A model generated the notes under the pieces. It did no database searches. It worked only from the letters and a program-made list of their open reading frames with translations, and was not told where the DNA came from. The translations under genes and the position numbers were made by a program. 64,000 nt of DNA from Marinobacter alexandrii (GTDB lineage: Bacteria > Bacteroidota > Bacteroidia > Cytophagales > Cyclobacteriaceae): assembly GCA_039984955.1 (NCBI GenBank), contig JBDWTN010000007.1:2054501-2118500 (forward strand). Direction: 5' to 3'. Shown piece by piece: positions 1 through 7,050 of this stretch; position 1 is the first letter of the stretch, and every line of letters starts with the position of its first letter.

Positions 1-710
1 TCCGCCATTCCACTTGCGATAAAAGTAACAAGCGGTGCAATATCTTTTGGCTCTGTTAGACGCTCCAGAGCTAAATCTCCTTTCGTGTGATCTTCCCCAT
101 ATTGCTGCATGAATTCCTGAGACATGTCCGTCCTTACAAAGCCGGGAGCAATAACAAAGGCTTTTACACCCTCCTTTCCATAGGATCTGGCAATTGAGCG
201 TGTGAGCGAAACCAATCCTGCCTTTGATGCTGCGTATGAGATATATTCGGCCTCTTCACCCCTAAAAGCAGCCCTTGAAGCAATATTAATAATCCTACCT
301 GCCGCTTTTCTGCTAACAAAGTGTTGAACCGCTTTCTTACAAATGATCGCTGCTGAATTTAAGTTCACCATCATTGTCTCATTCCATGCTACCATCCAGT
401 CGTCATCCTTAGCATCAATACTTGCTGGTTTAGCAATTCCAGCGTTATTTATCACTATTTCGACGCTACCCATTTCTAGACTTACCCGTTCAAATAGTTT
501 TGCTGCTTCATCCGGTTTTGAAAAGTCCGCTTGAAAAGCCTTGGATTCGTTTCCTAGGATATGTGCCAAGTTTTCTGCTTCACGTACATTTTTATTATAA
601 TGAACAGCAATAGTGGCCCCCGCTTCTGCCAGCTTAGTTGCAAGTGCTTTTCCAATTCCTCGACTCGCTCCCGTAACCAGAATGTTAAGACCTGAAAGGT
701 TGATATACAT
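1..710 (-). CDS. SDR-family oxidoreductase (FabG-like), C-terminus cut off by the window edge
   Basis: This is a short-chain dehydrogenase/reductase that uses NAD(P)H, probably a 3-oxoacyl-ACP reductase-like enzyme. The cofactor motif TGASRGIG lies at residues 13-20, an NNAG motif follows, and the catalytic pair of the YxxxK motif is Y159 and K163. The start ATG at 710 gives the usual short lead-in of about 12 residues before the glycine motif. About 236 codons are visible and the reading frame is still open at base 1, so only the last few residues should be missing. The family is clear, but the substrate cannot be read from the sequence. Many SDRs share these motifs, so FabG itself is only one option. 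Confidence 0.9.
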   Translation of the reverse strand, partial: MYINLSGLNILVTGASRGIGKALATKLAEAGATIAVHYNKNVREAENLAHILGNESKAFQADFSKPDEAAKLFERVSLEMGSVEIVINNAGIAKPASIDAKDDDWMVAWNETMMVNLNSAAIICKKAVQHFVSRKAAGRIINIASRAAFRGEEAEYISYAASKAGLVSLTRSIARSYGKEGVKAFVIAPGFVRTDMSQEFMQQYGEDHTKGDLALERLTEPKDIAPLVTFIASGMA

Positions 711-883
711 GATTAAAATCCTTATTTCAAGCGAAAAATTAGACAAATCCTTTTTGAAGTTGACTTATCTTAATGATAAAAGATGAAGGAACTTGTTTTA
801 CAGAGTGAAAACTTTGTTAATTTAGGCCATTCCAGCTTAGAGGTCACCACTTTAAACACACACTTGAACGTAATAATTTATTC

Positions 884-2083
884 ATGGGCATTATAATCCC
901 CCTACTGCTAATCACGTTTTGTTGCATTATTATTTGGAGAGCTGGAGATGGTTTCATGACTGCCTCAGAATATATAGGTAGAAATCTTTCTGATGGAGTA
1001 AGAGGAGCAACAATCAACGCCATTGCCAGCTCAATGCCGGAAGTATTCACTTCACTCTTTTTCCTTTTTGTTCTTTCTGATGCTGAAGGATTTTCTGGAG
1101 GTATTGGAACCACTGCTGGTAGTGCAATATTTAATGGAATGGTAATTCCTGCCGTAGCTGTACTTGCAGTTATTGGAATGAAAATGACCAAAAAGGTTCA
1201 TGTATCCAGAAAAGTATTACTTCGAGATGGAATTGCGCTGATCATTGCAGAGCTTATTTTCCTCATACTAATTAGCGGATCTTCTTTGCATTGGTATCAT
1301 GGAATGTTATTGATGTTAGTTTATGTGGTATACATCATCTACATGTTTGCTTCAATGAAAAAGTCTCAACGTGCGGCTTTACTTGAAACCGAAGAAGAGG
1401 CTGAGGAAAATGTTTTTGAAAGTAGTGAAGAACCGCAAGGTCCATTCTTCAAAGGGCTAGTAACCTTTGATCTGGAGCGTATTTTTATAGGTAATAATAA
1501 AATCAGTGGAATGAGAGCATGGTCCTTATTGCTGTTTTCAACTCTCTCTATTGCTATGGTGTGTTATTTTCTAGTGTTAGCTTGTGAATGGATTGGTGCA
1601 GATACATATTCTGTGGCCGGGTTAGGAGAATTTAATGGATTGAATATTCCTGTAATGTTCGTTGCACTGATTCTCGCTTCTGCAGCCTCTAGTTTTCCTG
1701 ATACTATTATTTCAGTAAAAGATGCCAAAAGAGGACAATATGATGATGCTATATCAAATGCATTAGGTAGCAATATTTTTGATATCTGCTTCGCTCTAGG
1801 GCTTCCTCTTTTCATATTTACCATTATTAACGGGCCTATATATATGCCCCCTGAGCTTGTAGATCTCAGTAGTGAGCTACGTTTCTTATTATGGATACTC
1901 ACCATTGTGGCCGTTGTAATTTTTACAACTGGAAGTTATTTTGGAAAGAGTAAATCTTATCTTCTATTGACAATGTACGTTCTTTTCGTTCTTTATATAG
2001 TGGGTAGAGGATCAGGAAACGAAATCGCACAAAGCATTGCCGATTTCCTTGTTTCTGTTGTGAAATTTTTCAGGATAGGATAA
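884..2083 (+). CDS. Sodium/calcium exchanger-family (CaCA) membrane transporter
   Basis: This 399-residue protein has two homologous halves of about five membrane segments each, the architecture of the cation/Ca2+ antiporter (CaCA, YrbG-like) superfamily. The first alpha repeat carries a SSMPE-VFTS motif near residues 48-56. The second carries SSFPDTIIS followed by SNALGSNIFD. These are the ion-binding repeats of the family, with E in the first half and D in the second. An acidic loop of about 40 residues rich in E (around residues 165-185) separates the halves. It would sit in the inner membrane and exchange Na+ (or H+) for Ca2+ or another cation. The specificity is inferred. It stands alone, followed tail-to-tail by the Rieske gene 2 bases away. 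Confidence 0.88.
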   Translation: MGIIIPLLLITFCCIIIWRAGDGFMTASEYIGRNLSDGVRGATINAIASSMPEVFTSLFFLFVLSDAEGFSGGIGTTAGSAIFNGMVIPAVAVLAVIGMKMTKKVHVSRKVLLRDGIALIIAELIFLILISGSSLHWYHGMLLMLVYVVYIIYMFASMKKSQRAALLETEEEAEENVFESSEEPQGPFFKGLVTFDLERIFIGNNKISGMRAWSLLLFSTLSIAMVCYFLVLACEWIGADTYSVAGLGEFNGLNIPVMFVALILASAASSFPDTIISVKDAKRGQYDDAISNALGSNIFDICFALGLPLFIFTIINGPIYMPPELVDLSSELRFLLWILTIVAVVIFTTGSYFGKSKSYLLLTMYVLFVLYIVGRGSGNEIAQSIADFLVSVVKFFRIG

Positions 2084-2085
2084 GA

Positions 2086-2406
2086 TTAATCAACATCAAT
2101 ATACACTCCGTCGTTTGACTGAATGATAGGGTAGATTTTTAGTGGATTGCATCTACTTTCTGATTCTTCCCCTGTAGTCATATTGAATCTATATGTATGA
2201 AGAGGGCAGACAATTTCATTTAAGTGGTTAATGTTTCCTTGGTTCAGAGAAGCGCCCATGTGTGTACACAAATTCTGAAAGGCAAAGAGCTGGTCATTCT
2301 TCCTTACGATACAAATTTCCATATTCTTAACAAGGACTTGTCTTGGCTTACCTTCTTCTAATACCTGTTTTGCTTTATCTTCCGATTCAAAAAGTAGAAA
2401 CTTCAT
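2086..2406 (-). CDS. Rieske [2Fe-2S] ferredoxin-like protein
   Basis: This 106-residue soluble protein carries the two Rieske cluster motifs: C47-T-H49 and C67-P-L-H70. The spacing is that of small nitrite-reductase-small-subunit or biphenyl-dioxygenase-ferredoxin type proteins. No signal peptide or membrane anchor is visible, so it is probably a cytoplasmic electron carrier. No partner oxygenase or reductase lies beside it. It is divergently arranged with the PLP enzyme at 2413, with only 6 bases between the two start codons, so each promoter must lie inside the other gene. The redox partner is unknown. Confidence 0.9.
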   Translation of the reverse strand: MKFLLFESEDKAKQVLEEGKPRQVLVKNMEICIVRKNDQLFAFQNLCTHMGASLNQGNINHLNEIVCPLHTYRFNMTTGEESESRCNPLKIYPIIQSNDGVYIDVD

Positions 2407-2412
2407 TTTTCA

Positions 2413-3576
2413 ATGATACACATGAAATGTCAACGTCAAAAATTTCAGCTTCAGCGTAAGCAAGCCTACTTCAACTGCGCTTACATGTCTCCGCTTTTGA
2501 AGAAAGTAGAAAAAGCGGGAATAGAAGGAATCAAAAAGAAACGAAAACCATTTCATATTTCACCTGACGATTTTTTTCATGAAGCTGATACACTAAGATT
2601 ACTCTACAGCAAGCTCATCGATAATCCCGAGCCCGATAGAACAGTAATTATTCCTTCCGTTTCTTATGGTTTGGCCAATGTTGCAAATAACCTTCCCTTC
2701 AAGGATGGAGAAATTTTAGTTTGCGATGAACAGTTTCCTAGCAACATGTATCCATGGATGAAATTAGAGGAGCGAGGCTTTGAACTGAAAGTAATTACCC
2801 CTTCGGATAGCCCAAAAAGAGGTGAGAGTTGGAATGAAAAGATACTCGGTGCAATCAATGAAAAAACACGACTTGTTTCCATTGGACATATTCATTGGTC
2901 TGACGGAACACTATTCCAGCTTGAGCTAATACGAAAAAAGCTTGACGAATACGGTGGTCTCCTAGCGGTTGATGGCACTCAGTCAATCGGCGCGCTTCCA
3001 TTTAGCATTTCCAAAATCAGACCGGACGCACTGATTTGTGCAGGCTATAAATGGTTAATGGGCCCATACTCAATCGGAATGGCGTATTACGGACCTGCTT
3101 TTGATAAGGGCACTCCCATCGAAGAGAATTGGATTAATCGGTCAAATAGTGATGATTTTACTCAACTAGTGAACTATCAGCCAAATTACCGTGATCAAGC
3201 TATCAGGTATGAAGTTGGCGAGCATAGCAATTTTATCCTTGTTCCCATGCTGAAACAAGCTATAAAGCAATTGCTGAAATGGGCGCCTGAAAACATACAA
3301 TCCTACACACAAGAATTGCTACAGAATGCTATTCTGGAAATGAGAGATTTAGGTTTCAGAATTGAAGAGGAGGCGTATAGAAGTCACCACTTATTTGGTA
3401 TTAGACTACCCAATTCAATCAAAATGGAATCTGTCCAGTCTGCCTTAAAAGGAAATCGTGTAAGTGTCAGCTTTCGTGGTGACGCGATACGTGTTGCGCC
3501 GAATGTGTATAATGATGAAATGGATGTAAGAAAATTGCTCAAAGCAATGAAAGAGCCTATCTTAGCCGTCAATTAG
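2413..3576 (+). CDS. Aminotransferase class V-fold PLP-dependent enzyme
   Basis: This is a fold-type I PLP enzyme of the cysteine desulfurase/kynureninase-like class V group, 387 residues long. The cofactor lysine is K213 in the stretch CAGYKWLMGP. Upstream, an Asp-rich DGTQSIGA motif (about residues 190-197) provides the Asp that contacts the pyridine nitrogen. The family covers cysteine lyases, isopenicillin-N-epimerase-like enzymes and selenocysteine lyases, and the sequence does not tell me which. Start codons at 2413 and 2422 are both possible. The start lies 6 bases from that of the divergent Rieske gene, and a shared function is possible but unproven. Confidence 0.88.
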   Translation: MIHMKCQRQKFQLQRKQAYFNCAYMSPLLKKVEKAGIEGIKKKRKPFHISPDDFFHEADTLRLLYSKLIDNPEPDRTVIIPSVSYGLANVANNLPFKDGEILVCDEQFPSNMYPWMKLEERGFELKVITPSDSPKRGESWNEKILGAINEKTRLVSIGHIHWSDGTLFQLELIRKKLDEYGGLLAVDGTQSIGALPFSISKIRPDALICAGYKWLMGPYSIGMAYYGPAFDKGTPIEENWINRSNSDDFTQLVNYQPNYRDQAIRYEVGEHSNFILVPMLKQAIKQLLKWAPENIQSYTQELLQNAILEMRDLGFRIEEEAYRSHHLFGIRLPNSIKMESVQSALKGNRVSVSFRGDAIRVAPNVYNDEMDVRKLLKAMKEPILAVN

Positions 3577-3612
3577 ATACAAAAATATCTTTTAAACTAG
3601 AGTAGCTTAATA

Positions 3613-3741
3613 ATGGAACTTACAAACCCAGCAGTAACAGAAGGAGTTAATATTTTCGTAAATATTGTCATATTCCTTGTCGCCTTTGCTCATGCACTTG
3701 CTTTCGTAAATGCTAGAAAAGAGAAGCAGAAAAAGAACTAA
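3613..3741 (+). CDS. Small single-pass membrane protein (42 aa)
   Basis: A 42-residue frame begins at ATG 3613 and stops at TAA 3739-3741. It has a hydrophobic helix (NIFVNIVIFLVAFAHALAF) followed by a basic tail ending KEKQKKN. This is the pattern of a small inner-membrane protein with a positive cytoplasmic end. It follows the PLP enzyme by 36 bases on the same strand and may be co-transcribed with it. I do not recognise the family. It faces another tiny membrane-protein frame at 3746-3856, tail-to-tail, with 4 bases between the stops. Confidence 0.6.
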   Translation: MELTNPAVTEGVNIFVNIVIFLVAFAHALAFVNARKEKQKKN

Positions 3742-3745
3742 TTTC

Positions 3746-3856
3746 TTAGTCTACCTCGTGATCTCTTCCGTGCTTGCTAACCATTTTGTTAGGAAGAATC
3801 ATTGGGCAAATAATTGCTAGCACAAACAGTCCGATTATTATTCCGAGCATTGCCAT
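3746..3856 (-). CDS. Small single-pass membrane protein (36 aa)
   Basis: A 36-residue frame on the minus strand starts at 3856 and stops at 3746. The N-terminal half is a hydrophobic helix (about MLGIIIGLFVLAIICPMIL) and the tail is charged, ending RDHEVD. A second in-frame ATG at 3850 is an alternative start. It ends 4 bases from the stop of the 42-residue gene on the other strand. The family is unknown. The clean helix-plus-tail design is the main evidence that it is a real gene, because a good ribosome binding site is not obvious. Confidence 0.45.
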   Translation of the reverse strand: MAMLGIIIGLFVLAIICPMILPNKMVSKHGRDHEVD

Positions 3857-3949
3857 TTTTCTAGTTGTTTAAAGTGGAAGGCAAATATATACGGTTCTTC
3901 CATTTTCGATCAAAATCTTTGCCTTCCTTTTCGTTTTCGACGAAATCGC

Positions 3950-3965
3950 TACCCATTTTAGGGTA
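3950..3965. promoter_or_regulatory. Inverted repeat TACCC-N6-GGGTA, candidate regulator site
   Basis: The sequence TACCC ATTTTA GGGTA is an inverted repeat about 88 bases upstream of the gene at 4053. Very similar TACC/GGTA arms around a T-run recur at 6686-6723, immediately after the LuxR-type regulator gene that ends this locus. The position at both ends of the locus suggests an operator, possibly for that regulator. This is inference from sequence and position only. Confidence 0.3.
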
Positions 3966-4052
3966 TTTTGATGCTGATTTCTAGTACAACTCTTTGATTA
4001 AAAGGATGCTAGCACTAGCATTGTCCTCAAACCAACTAAACCTTATTGAAAC

Positions 4053-4418
4053 ATGATAGAAAAAAAACGTAAAGACGTGAAAGTCATTGGCAGAAGGATG
4101 AAAAAAGCCAAAGCCAAAGATTGGGTTAAGAAGTATCAAAAGGAAAATCCTGATGCCACATTTGGTTGGCTTTATGGACGCGATATTATTGAAAGCTTAT
4201 GCAGCAATAAATCCCTCGAGGGGATATGGTTTTTCAAAGGCATTAATGAAGATGGCAAAGAAAGACTTGTTTTGTTTCCAGCAGATAAAGAAGGAAATAT
4301 TTTAGACACTAAAATGAAGTCTTTAGGTGCTGCAGTAACTAAAGACGGAGGCCTGGATGATAATCCAGCAGATGATGGCGACACTTGTCCACCTAAATGC
4401 CCCGAAGGGTTAGGTTAA
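4053..4418 (+). CDS. Hypothetical protein (121 aa) leading a two-component locus
   Basis: The protein starts with a strongly basic segment (residues 1-28, rich in K and R), continues as a compact mixed domain, and ends in an Asp-rich stretch followed by CPPKCPEGLG. The two cysteines near the end could bind metal or form a disulfide. No signal peptide or membrane segment is visible. It is the first gene of a tightly packed run: the next gene starts at the base after its stop. I do not recognise the family. The position suggests a role in the signalling system encoded downstream, perhaps as its output or ligand-related protein, but nothing in the sequence proves this. Confidence 0.75.
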   Translation: MIEKKRKDVKVIGRRMKKAKAKDWVKKYQKENPDATFGWLYGRDIIESLCSNKSLEGIWFFKGINEDGKERLVLFPADKEGNILDTKMKSLGAAVTKDGGLDDNPADDGDTCPPKCPEGLG

Positions 4419-5099
4419 TTGGAAGAGTTTTATAATTGGCTCTTAAGTCTGAACAGATTTTCAGCATTAGCTGGATGTCTTTATTTCGTATATATAATGC
4501 GATCCTGGAAAAGTATATCCGGGATCGTTTTTTATATGCTTTTGTTTTCTTTTTTGGCCGATACATTCAACTTCTTTTTTATCCGATTTATTTATCCGAA
4601 TAGTTTCATCATCGGGAATACCTGGTACATACTTAACTATTTTATCACTATACTACTATTCCTCAAAATCTTAGATCAATACAAAAAAGCCATATTCACC
4701 CTATTGGCTATCTTCTTGTTTGGATGTGTTCTATCATTCCTATTCTTATTTGACTTTACAGAATCAAATGTGTTTGTTCGGCTTTTTAGTAATGTTTCTT
4801 TTATATTCTTATCGCTATTGATCTATTTCAATTTGCTTAAAAAGCCAAACCTTCAGTTACGTTTAAACCCTGTTTTCTGGATTGCTACTTCACTTTTTAT
4901 ATACAATAGTCTCATTCTTTTACAAGGTATTTTTAATAACTATTTAATATTTGATCTAAAGATATCAGGTGAAGCTTACACGTGGATTTCAATCATTAAG
5001 CTCTTCGCCAATTCGTGCAAGAACTTTATTCTATTTTACGTTCTCATTTTAATTAGTAAGGGATATCAAGACTCTCTAAATCCTCGACAAATATCGTGA
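4419..5099 (+). CDS. Multi-pass membrane protein (226 aa) upstream of a histidine kinase
   Basis: The protein is almost entirely hydrophobic, with about seven predicted membrane segments and short loops, and a short polar C-terminus (GYQDSLNPRQIS). It starts with TTG at 4419, directly after the TAA stop of the previous gene, so translation is very likely coupled. It has no recognisable enzyme motif. The layout (membrane protein, tiny membrane protein, kinase, regulator) suggests that it is the sensory or accessory membrane component for the kinase at 5236, whose own membrane part is only one helix. That role is an inference. Confidence 0.8.
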   Translation: MEEFYNWLLSLNRFSALAGCLYFVYIMRSWKSISGIVFYMLLFSFLADTFNFFFIRFIYPNSFIIGNTWYILNYFITILLFLKILDQYKKAIFTLLAIFLFGCVLSFLFLFDFTESNVFVRLFSNVSFIFLSLLIYFNLLKKPNLQLRLNPVFWIATSLFIYNSLILLQGIFNNYLIFDLKISGEAYTWISIIKLFANSCKNFILFYVLILISKGYQDSLNPRQIS

Positions 5100-5206
5100 T
5101 AGAAATTATCGTAAATATTGTAGTTTATGGATCGCTTCTAATTTTGGGAGGAGTCGTCTGGTTCCTTGTTAGCTATTCAAAAGCTTACCAGTCAAAAAAA
5201 TCCTGA
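5096..5206 (+). CDS. Small single-pass membrane protein (36 aa) coupled to a two-component system
   Basis: The frame starts with GTG at 5096-5098, overlapping the TGA stop of the membrane protein (GTGA), and ends at TGA 5204-5206. It encodes one hydrophobic helix (about residues 3-26, with a GGVVWFLV segment) and a short basic tail. The 4-base stop/start overlap and the position directly before the kinase gene support a real translationally coupled gene. The family is unknown. It may be a small subunit or modulator of the sensor complex. Confidence 0.6.
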   Translation: MIEIIVNIVVYGSLLILGGVVWFLVSYSKAYQSKKS

Positions 5207-5235
5207 TTCCTGATTTATATTTTAATTTACCTTCT

Positions 5236-6003
5236 GTGGAGGGACAAGTAATCTTACTCGTAATTGTTGGGACAATAGCAGTCATGCTAATGGCTTTTTC
5301 CGTTGTATTCTTTGTTCTTCTATACCGAAGAAAAATGCTTCAAAGTCAATTGGAGATGCAAGAAATAAAAACCAAGCATCAAGAAGAAATGCTCAACGCC
5401 ACTTTGAGATCGCAGGAAGCAGAACGAAACCGCTTAGGAACTGAGCTTCACGATAGTGTGGGAGCTATGCTTTCTTCAATAAAATTGAATGTTGAGGTAG
5501 CTAAAAGAAAAGAAGGCCTAATATCTCTGGATCCTGTTTTAGGTCACCTGGATGAGACCATATCTCAAGTTAGAAGTATTTCACATCAGATGATGCCAAT
5601 CATTTTGAAGAAATATGGACTAAAGCATGCGATTGAAGATCTTTTCGAAAAATTATTGTCAGAAAATTTGAAGGTTTCTATTAAGCAATGGGATGATCCT
5701 TCACTGACAGAACAGGACTCTCTTATGTTATTTAGGATAGTTCAAGAACTGCTCAATAATTCTATTAAACACTCCAGTGCTTCCGAAATTGATTTTTCAG
5801 TTTCTAAATCATCAGATACAATCAAAATAGAATATCGAGACAATGGAATTGGTTTCCCTCAAGATGTTTTAGAAAACAGTGATGGTATGGGGTTATTAAA
5901 TATTAAAAATCGATCTCAGGTTATCCAGGCTAAGTGCTTTTTCAGCAACGATAAAGAAGGAGGAGCTAAAGTTAATTTGGTATTACCCACTTCGATTGGT
6001 TAA
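5236..6003 (+). CDS. Sensor histidine kinase, NarL/DesK type (HisKA_3)
   Basis: The 255-residue kinase has one N-terminal membrane helix (about residues 5-30), a coiled segment, then the HisKA_3 dimerisation domain with the phospho-acceptor H72 in the motif ELHDSVG. The ATPase domain follows, with an N-box around ELLNNSIKHS and a G-box DNGIGF and GMGLLNI. There is no periplasmic sensor domain, so the signal is probably received by the multi-pass protein encoded upstream. The start is GTG at 5236. It forms a classic pair with the LuxR-type regulator that begins 9 bases after its stop. Confidence 0.93.
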   Translation: MEGQVILLVIVGTIAVMLMAFSVVFFVLLYRRKMLQSQLEMQEIKTKHQEEMLNATLRSQEAERNRLGTELHDSVGAMLSSIKLNVEVAKRKEGLISLDPVLGHLDETISQVRSISHQMMPIILKKYGLKHAIEDLFEKLLSENLKVSIKQWDDPSLTEQDSLMLFRIVQELLNNSIKHSSASEIDFSVSKSSDTIKIEYRDNGIGFPQDVLENSDGMGLLNIKNRSQVIQAKCFFSNDKEGGAKVNLVLPTSIG

Positions 6004-6012
6004 TTTGAAGTA

Positions 6013-6681
6013 GTGAGCGAGAGAAATCAACCAGAGAAGCTAAATATTTTGGTCACTGATGACCATACTCTTTTTCGTCGAGGAACAATGATGCTACTTG
6101 AATCCTTTGATGAGGTAGGGGTAGTTGATGATGCAGAAAACGGAAAACAAGCAATCGAAAAACTTAGCGAAAATAATTTTGACTTGGTTCTTTTAGACCT
6201 GGAAATGCCAATAATGGACGGGTGGGAAACATCTAAAAAGATAGTATCGAAGTTTCCCGAAGTGAAGATCGTCATGATCTCGATGCACGATTCTCTTCAG
6301 ATTATTTCCGACCTCATAGAAATTGGCGTTCATAGTTACTTGTTGAAGAATGCAGATCCAGATGAAGTCCACAAAGCAATCATTTCTGTCATAAATAATG
6401 ACTTCTACTACAATCAACTGGTTTCAAAGGCACTTCACAAGAAAATACAAAAAGACGGATTAGATAAGGGTGTAGCTAGAAGAGCTGATATCAGTCCTAG
6501 AGAAATTGAGATACTCCAACTCATTTGTCAAGAACTTACCATGAGAGAAATCGGCGAGAAACTTTTTGTAAGTGAGCAGACTGTTCATACTCACCGTAAG
6601 AATCTAATGAAAAAAACAAAAGCTAAAAACGCTGTTGGCCTTGTAAAATTCGCTTTTCAAAACGGAATAGCCACCATTTAA
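6013..6681 (+). CDS. LuxR/NarL-family response regulator
   Basis: The 222-residue protein has a receiver domain (residues about 10-125) with acidic residues DD at 16-17, the phosphorylation site D62 in LLDLEMP, and a conserved K (LLKNAD). A LuxR-type helix-turn-helix follows in the last 65 residues (SPREIEILQLI, then the recognition segment SEQTVHTHRKNLMKK). The start codon is GTG at 6013. It would be phosphorylated by the kinase encoded just upstream. Inverted repeats with TACC/GGTA arms lie directly after its stop and upstream of the first gene of the locus, and could be its binding sites. Confidence 0.94.
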   Translation: MSERNQPEKLNILVTDDHTLFRRGTMMLLESFDEVGVVDDAENGKQAIEKLSENNFDLVLLDLEMPIMDGWETSKKIVSKFPEVKIVMISMHDSLQIISDLIEIGVHSYLLKNADPDEVHKAIISVINNDFYYNQLVSKALHKKIQKDGLDKGVARRADISPREIEILQLICQELTMREIGEKLFVSEQTVHTHRKNLMKKTKAKNAVGLVKFAFQNGIATI

Positions 6682-6685
6682 GCAC

Positions 6686-6723
6686 TACCCTTTTTTAGGT
6701 ATTCTTCTACCTTTTTTAGGGTA
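6686..6723. promoter_or_regulatory. Two TACC/GGTA inverted-repeat copies after the LuxR-type gene
   Basis: TACCC-TTTTTT-AGGTA (6686-6701) is followed at once by TACC-TTTTTT-AGGGTA (6708-6723). Both resemble the TACCC-ATTTTA-GGGTA site at 3950-3965. The left arm of one can also pair with the right arm of the other, so at RNA level this could act as a hairpin ending the operon. The two roles cannot be separated by reading alone. Confidence 0.3.
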
Positions 6724-6890
6724 AAAAACATAACCAAGACTAATTTAATATGTTGAAAATCAGAGTTTTATGTTTTACTCTGTTTTGATTTATGTTTTTC
6801 CAGAAATAAGATAGAGCTCCCTTTCGTAATTTCATATTGTCATTTATTTATAACAATAGATGATATGCTCTTAGGTTGATGGTTAATCTA

Positions 6891-6974
6891 GAAAATACTG
6901 GGGGTCCAAGGTTTTCGCTTAATCCTTTGGTTTACCAACTATCTCACTTACATAGTGGGCTCCCCGGTGTTTTC
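6891..6974 (+). ncRNA. Candidate structured RNA with a 14-bp closing stem and two inner hairpins
   Basis: Bases 6891-6904 can pair with 6961-6974 over 14 unbroken positions. Inside, 6906-6911 pairs with 6924-6930 (one bulge) and 6935-6942 pairs with 6952-6958 (one bulge), making a three-way junction. Three closing-stem pairs (6896/6969, 6899/6966 and 6904/6961) are G-U wobbles if the plus strand is transcribed but would be A-C mismatches on the minus strand, which points to a plus-strand RNA. It lies in a 367-base gap between two genes that converge, so it is not a leader of either. I could not match it to a family I know (not tRNA, tmRNA or SRP RNA). Confidence 0.5.
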
Positions 6975-7018
6975 ATTTAAGAATTTTTAGTAAAATCCAC
7001 CACTAATTCCTCTAAATC

Positions 7019-7050
7019 AAAAAGGCCCTTATGGGCCTTTTCTATTTTTT
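7019..7050. terminator. Bidirectional intrinsic terminator
   Basis: AAAAGGCCC-TTAT-GGGCCTTTT forms a GC-rich hairpin flanked by an A-run on the left and a T-run on the right (CTATTTTTT). It can end transcription from the plus strand (regulator or candidate RNA) and from the minus strand (the M28 peptidase, whose stop codon is at 7049-7051). Confidence 0.8.

Noticed and set aside
6891-6974. tRNA-like or SRP-RNA-like reading of the folded intergenic element
   Set aside because: Neither strand gives a T-loop GTTCRA, an anticodon arm at the right place, or the GGAAGCAGCC-type SRP loop; the junction has two inner arms rather than three.
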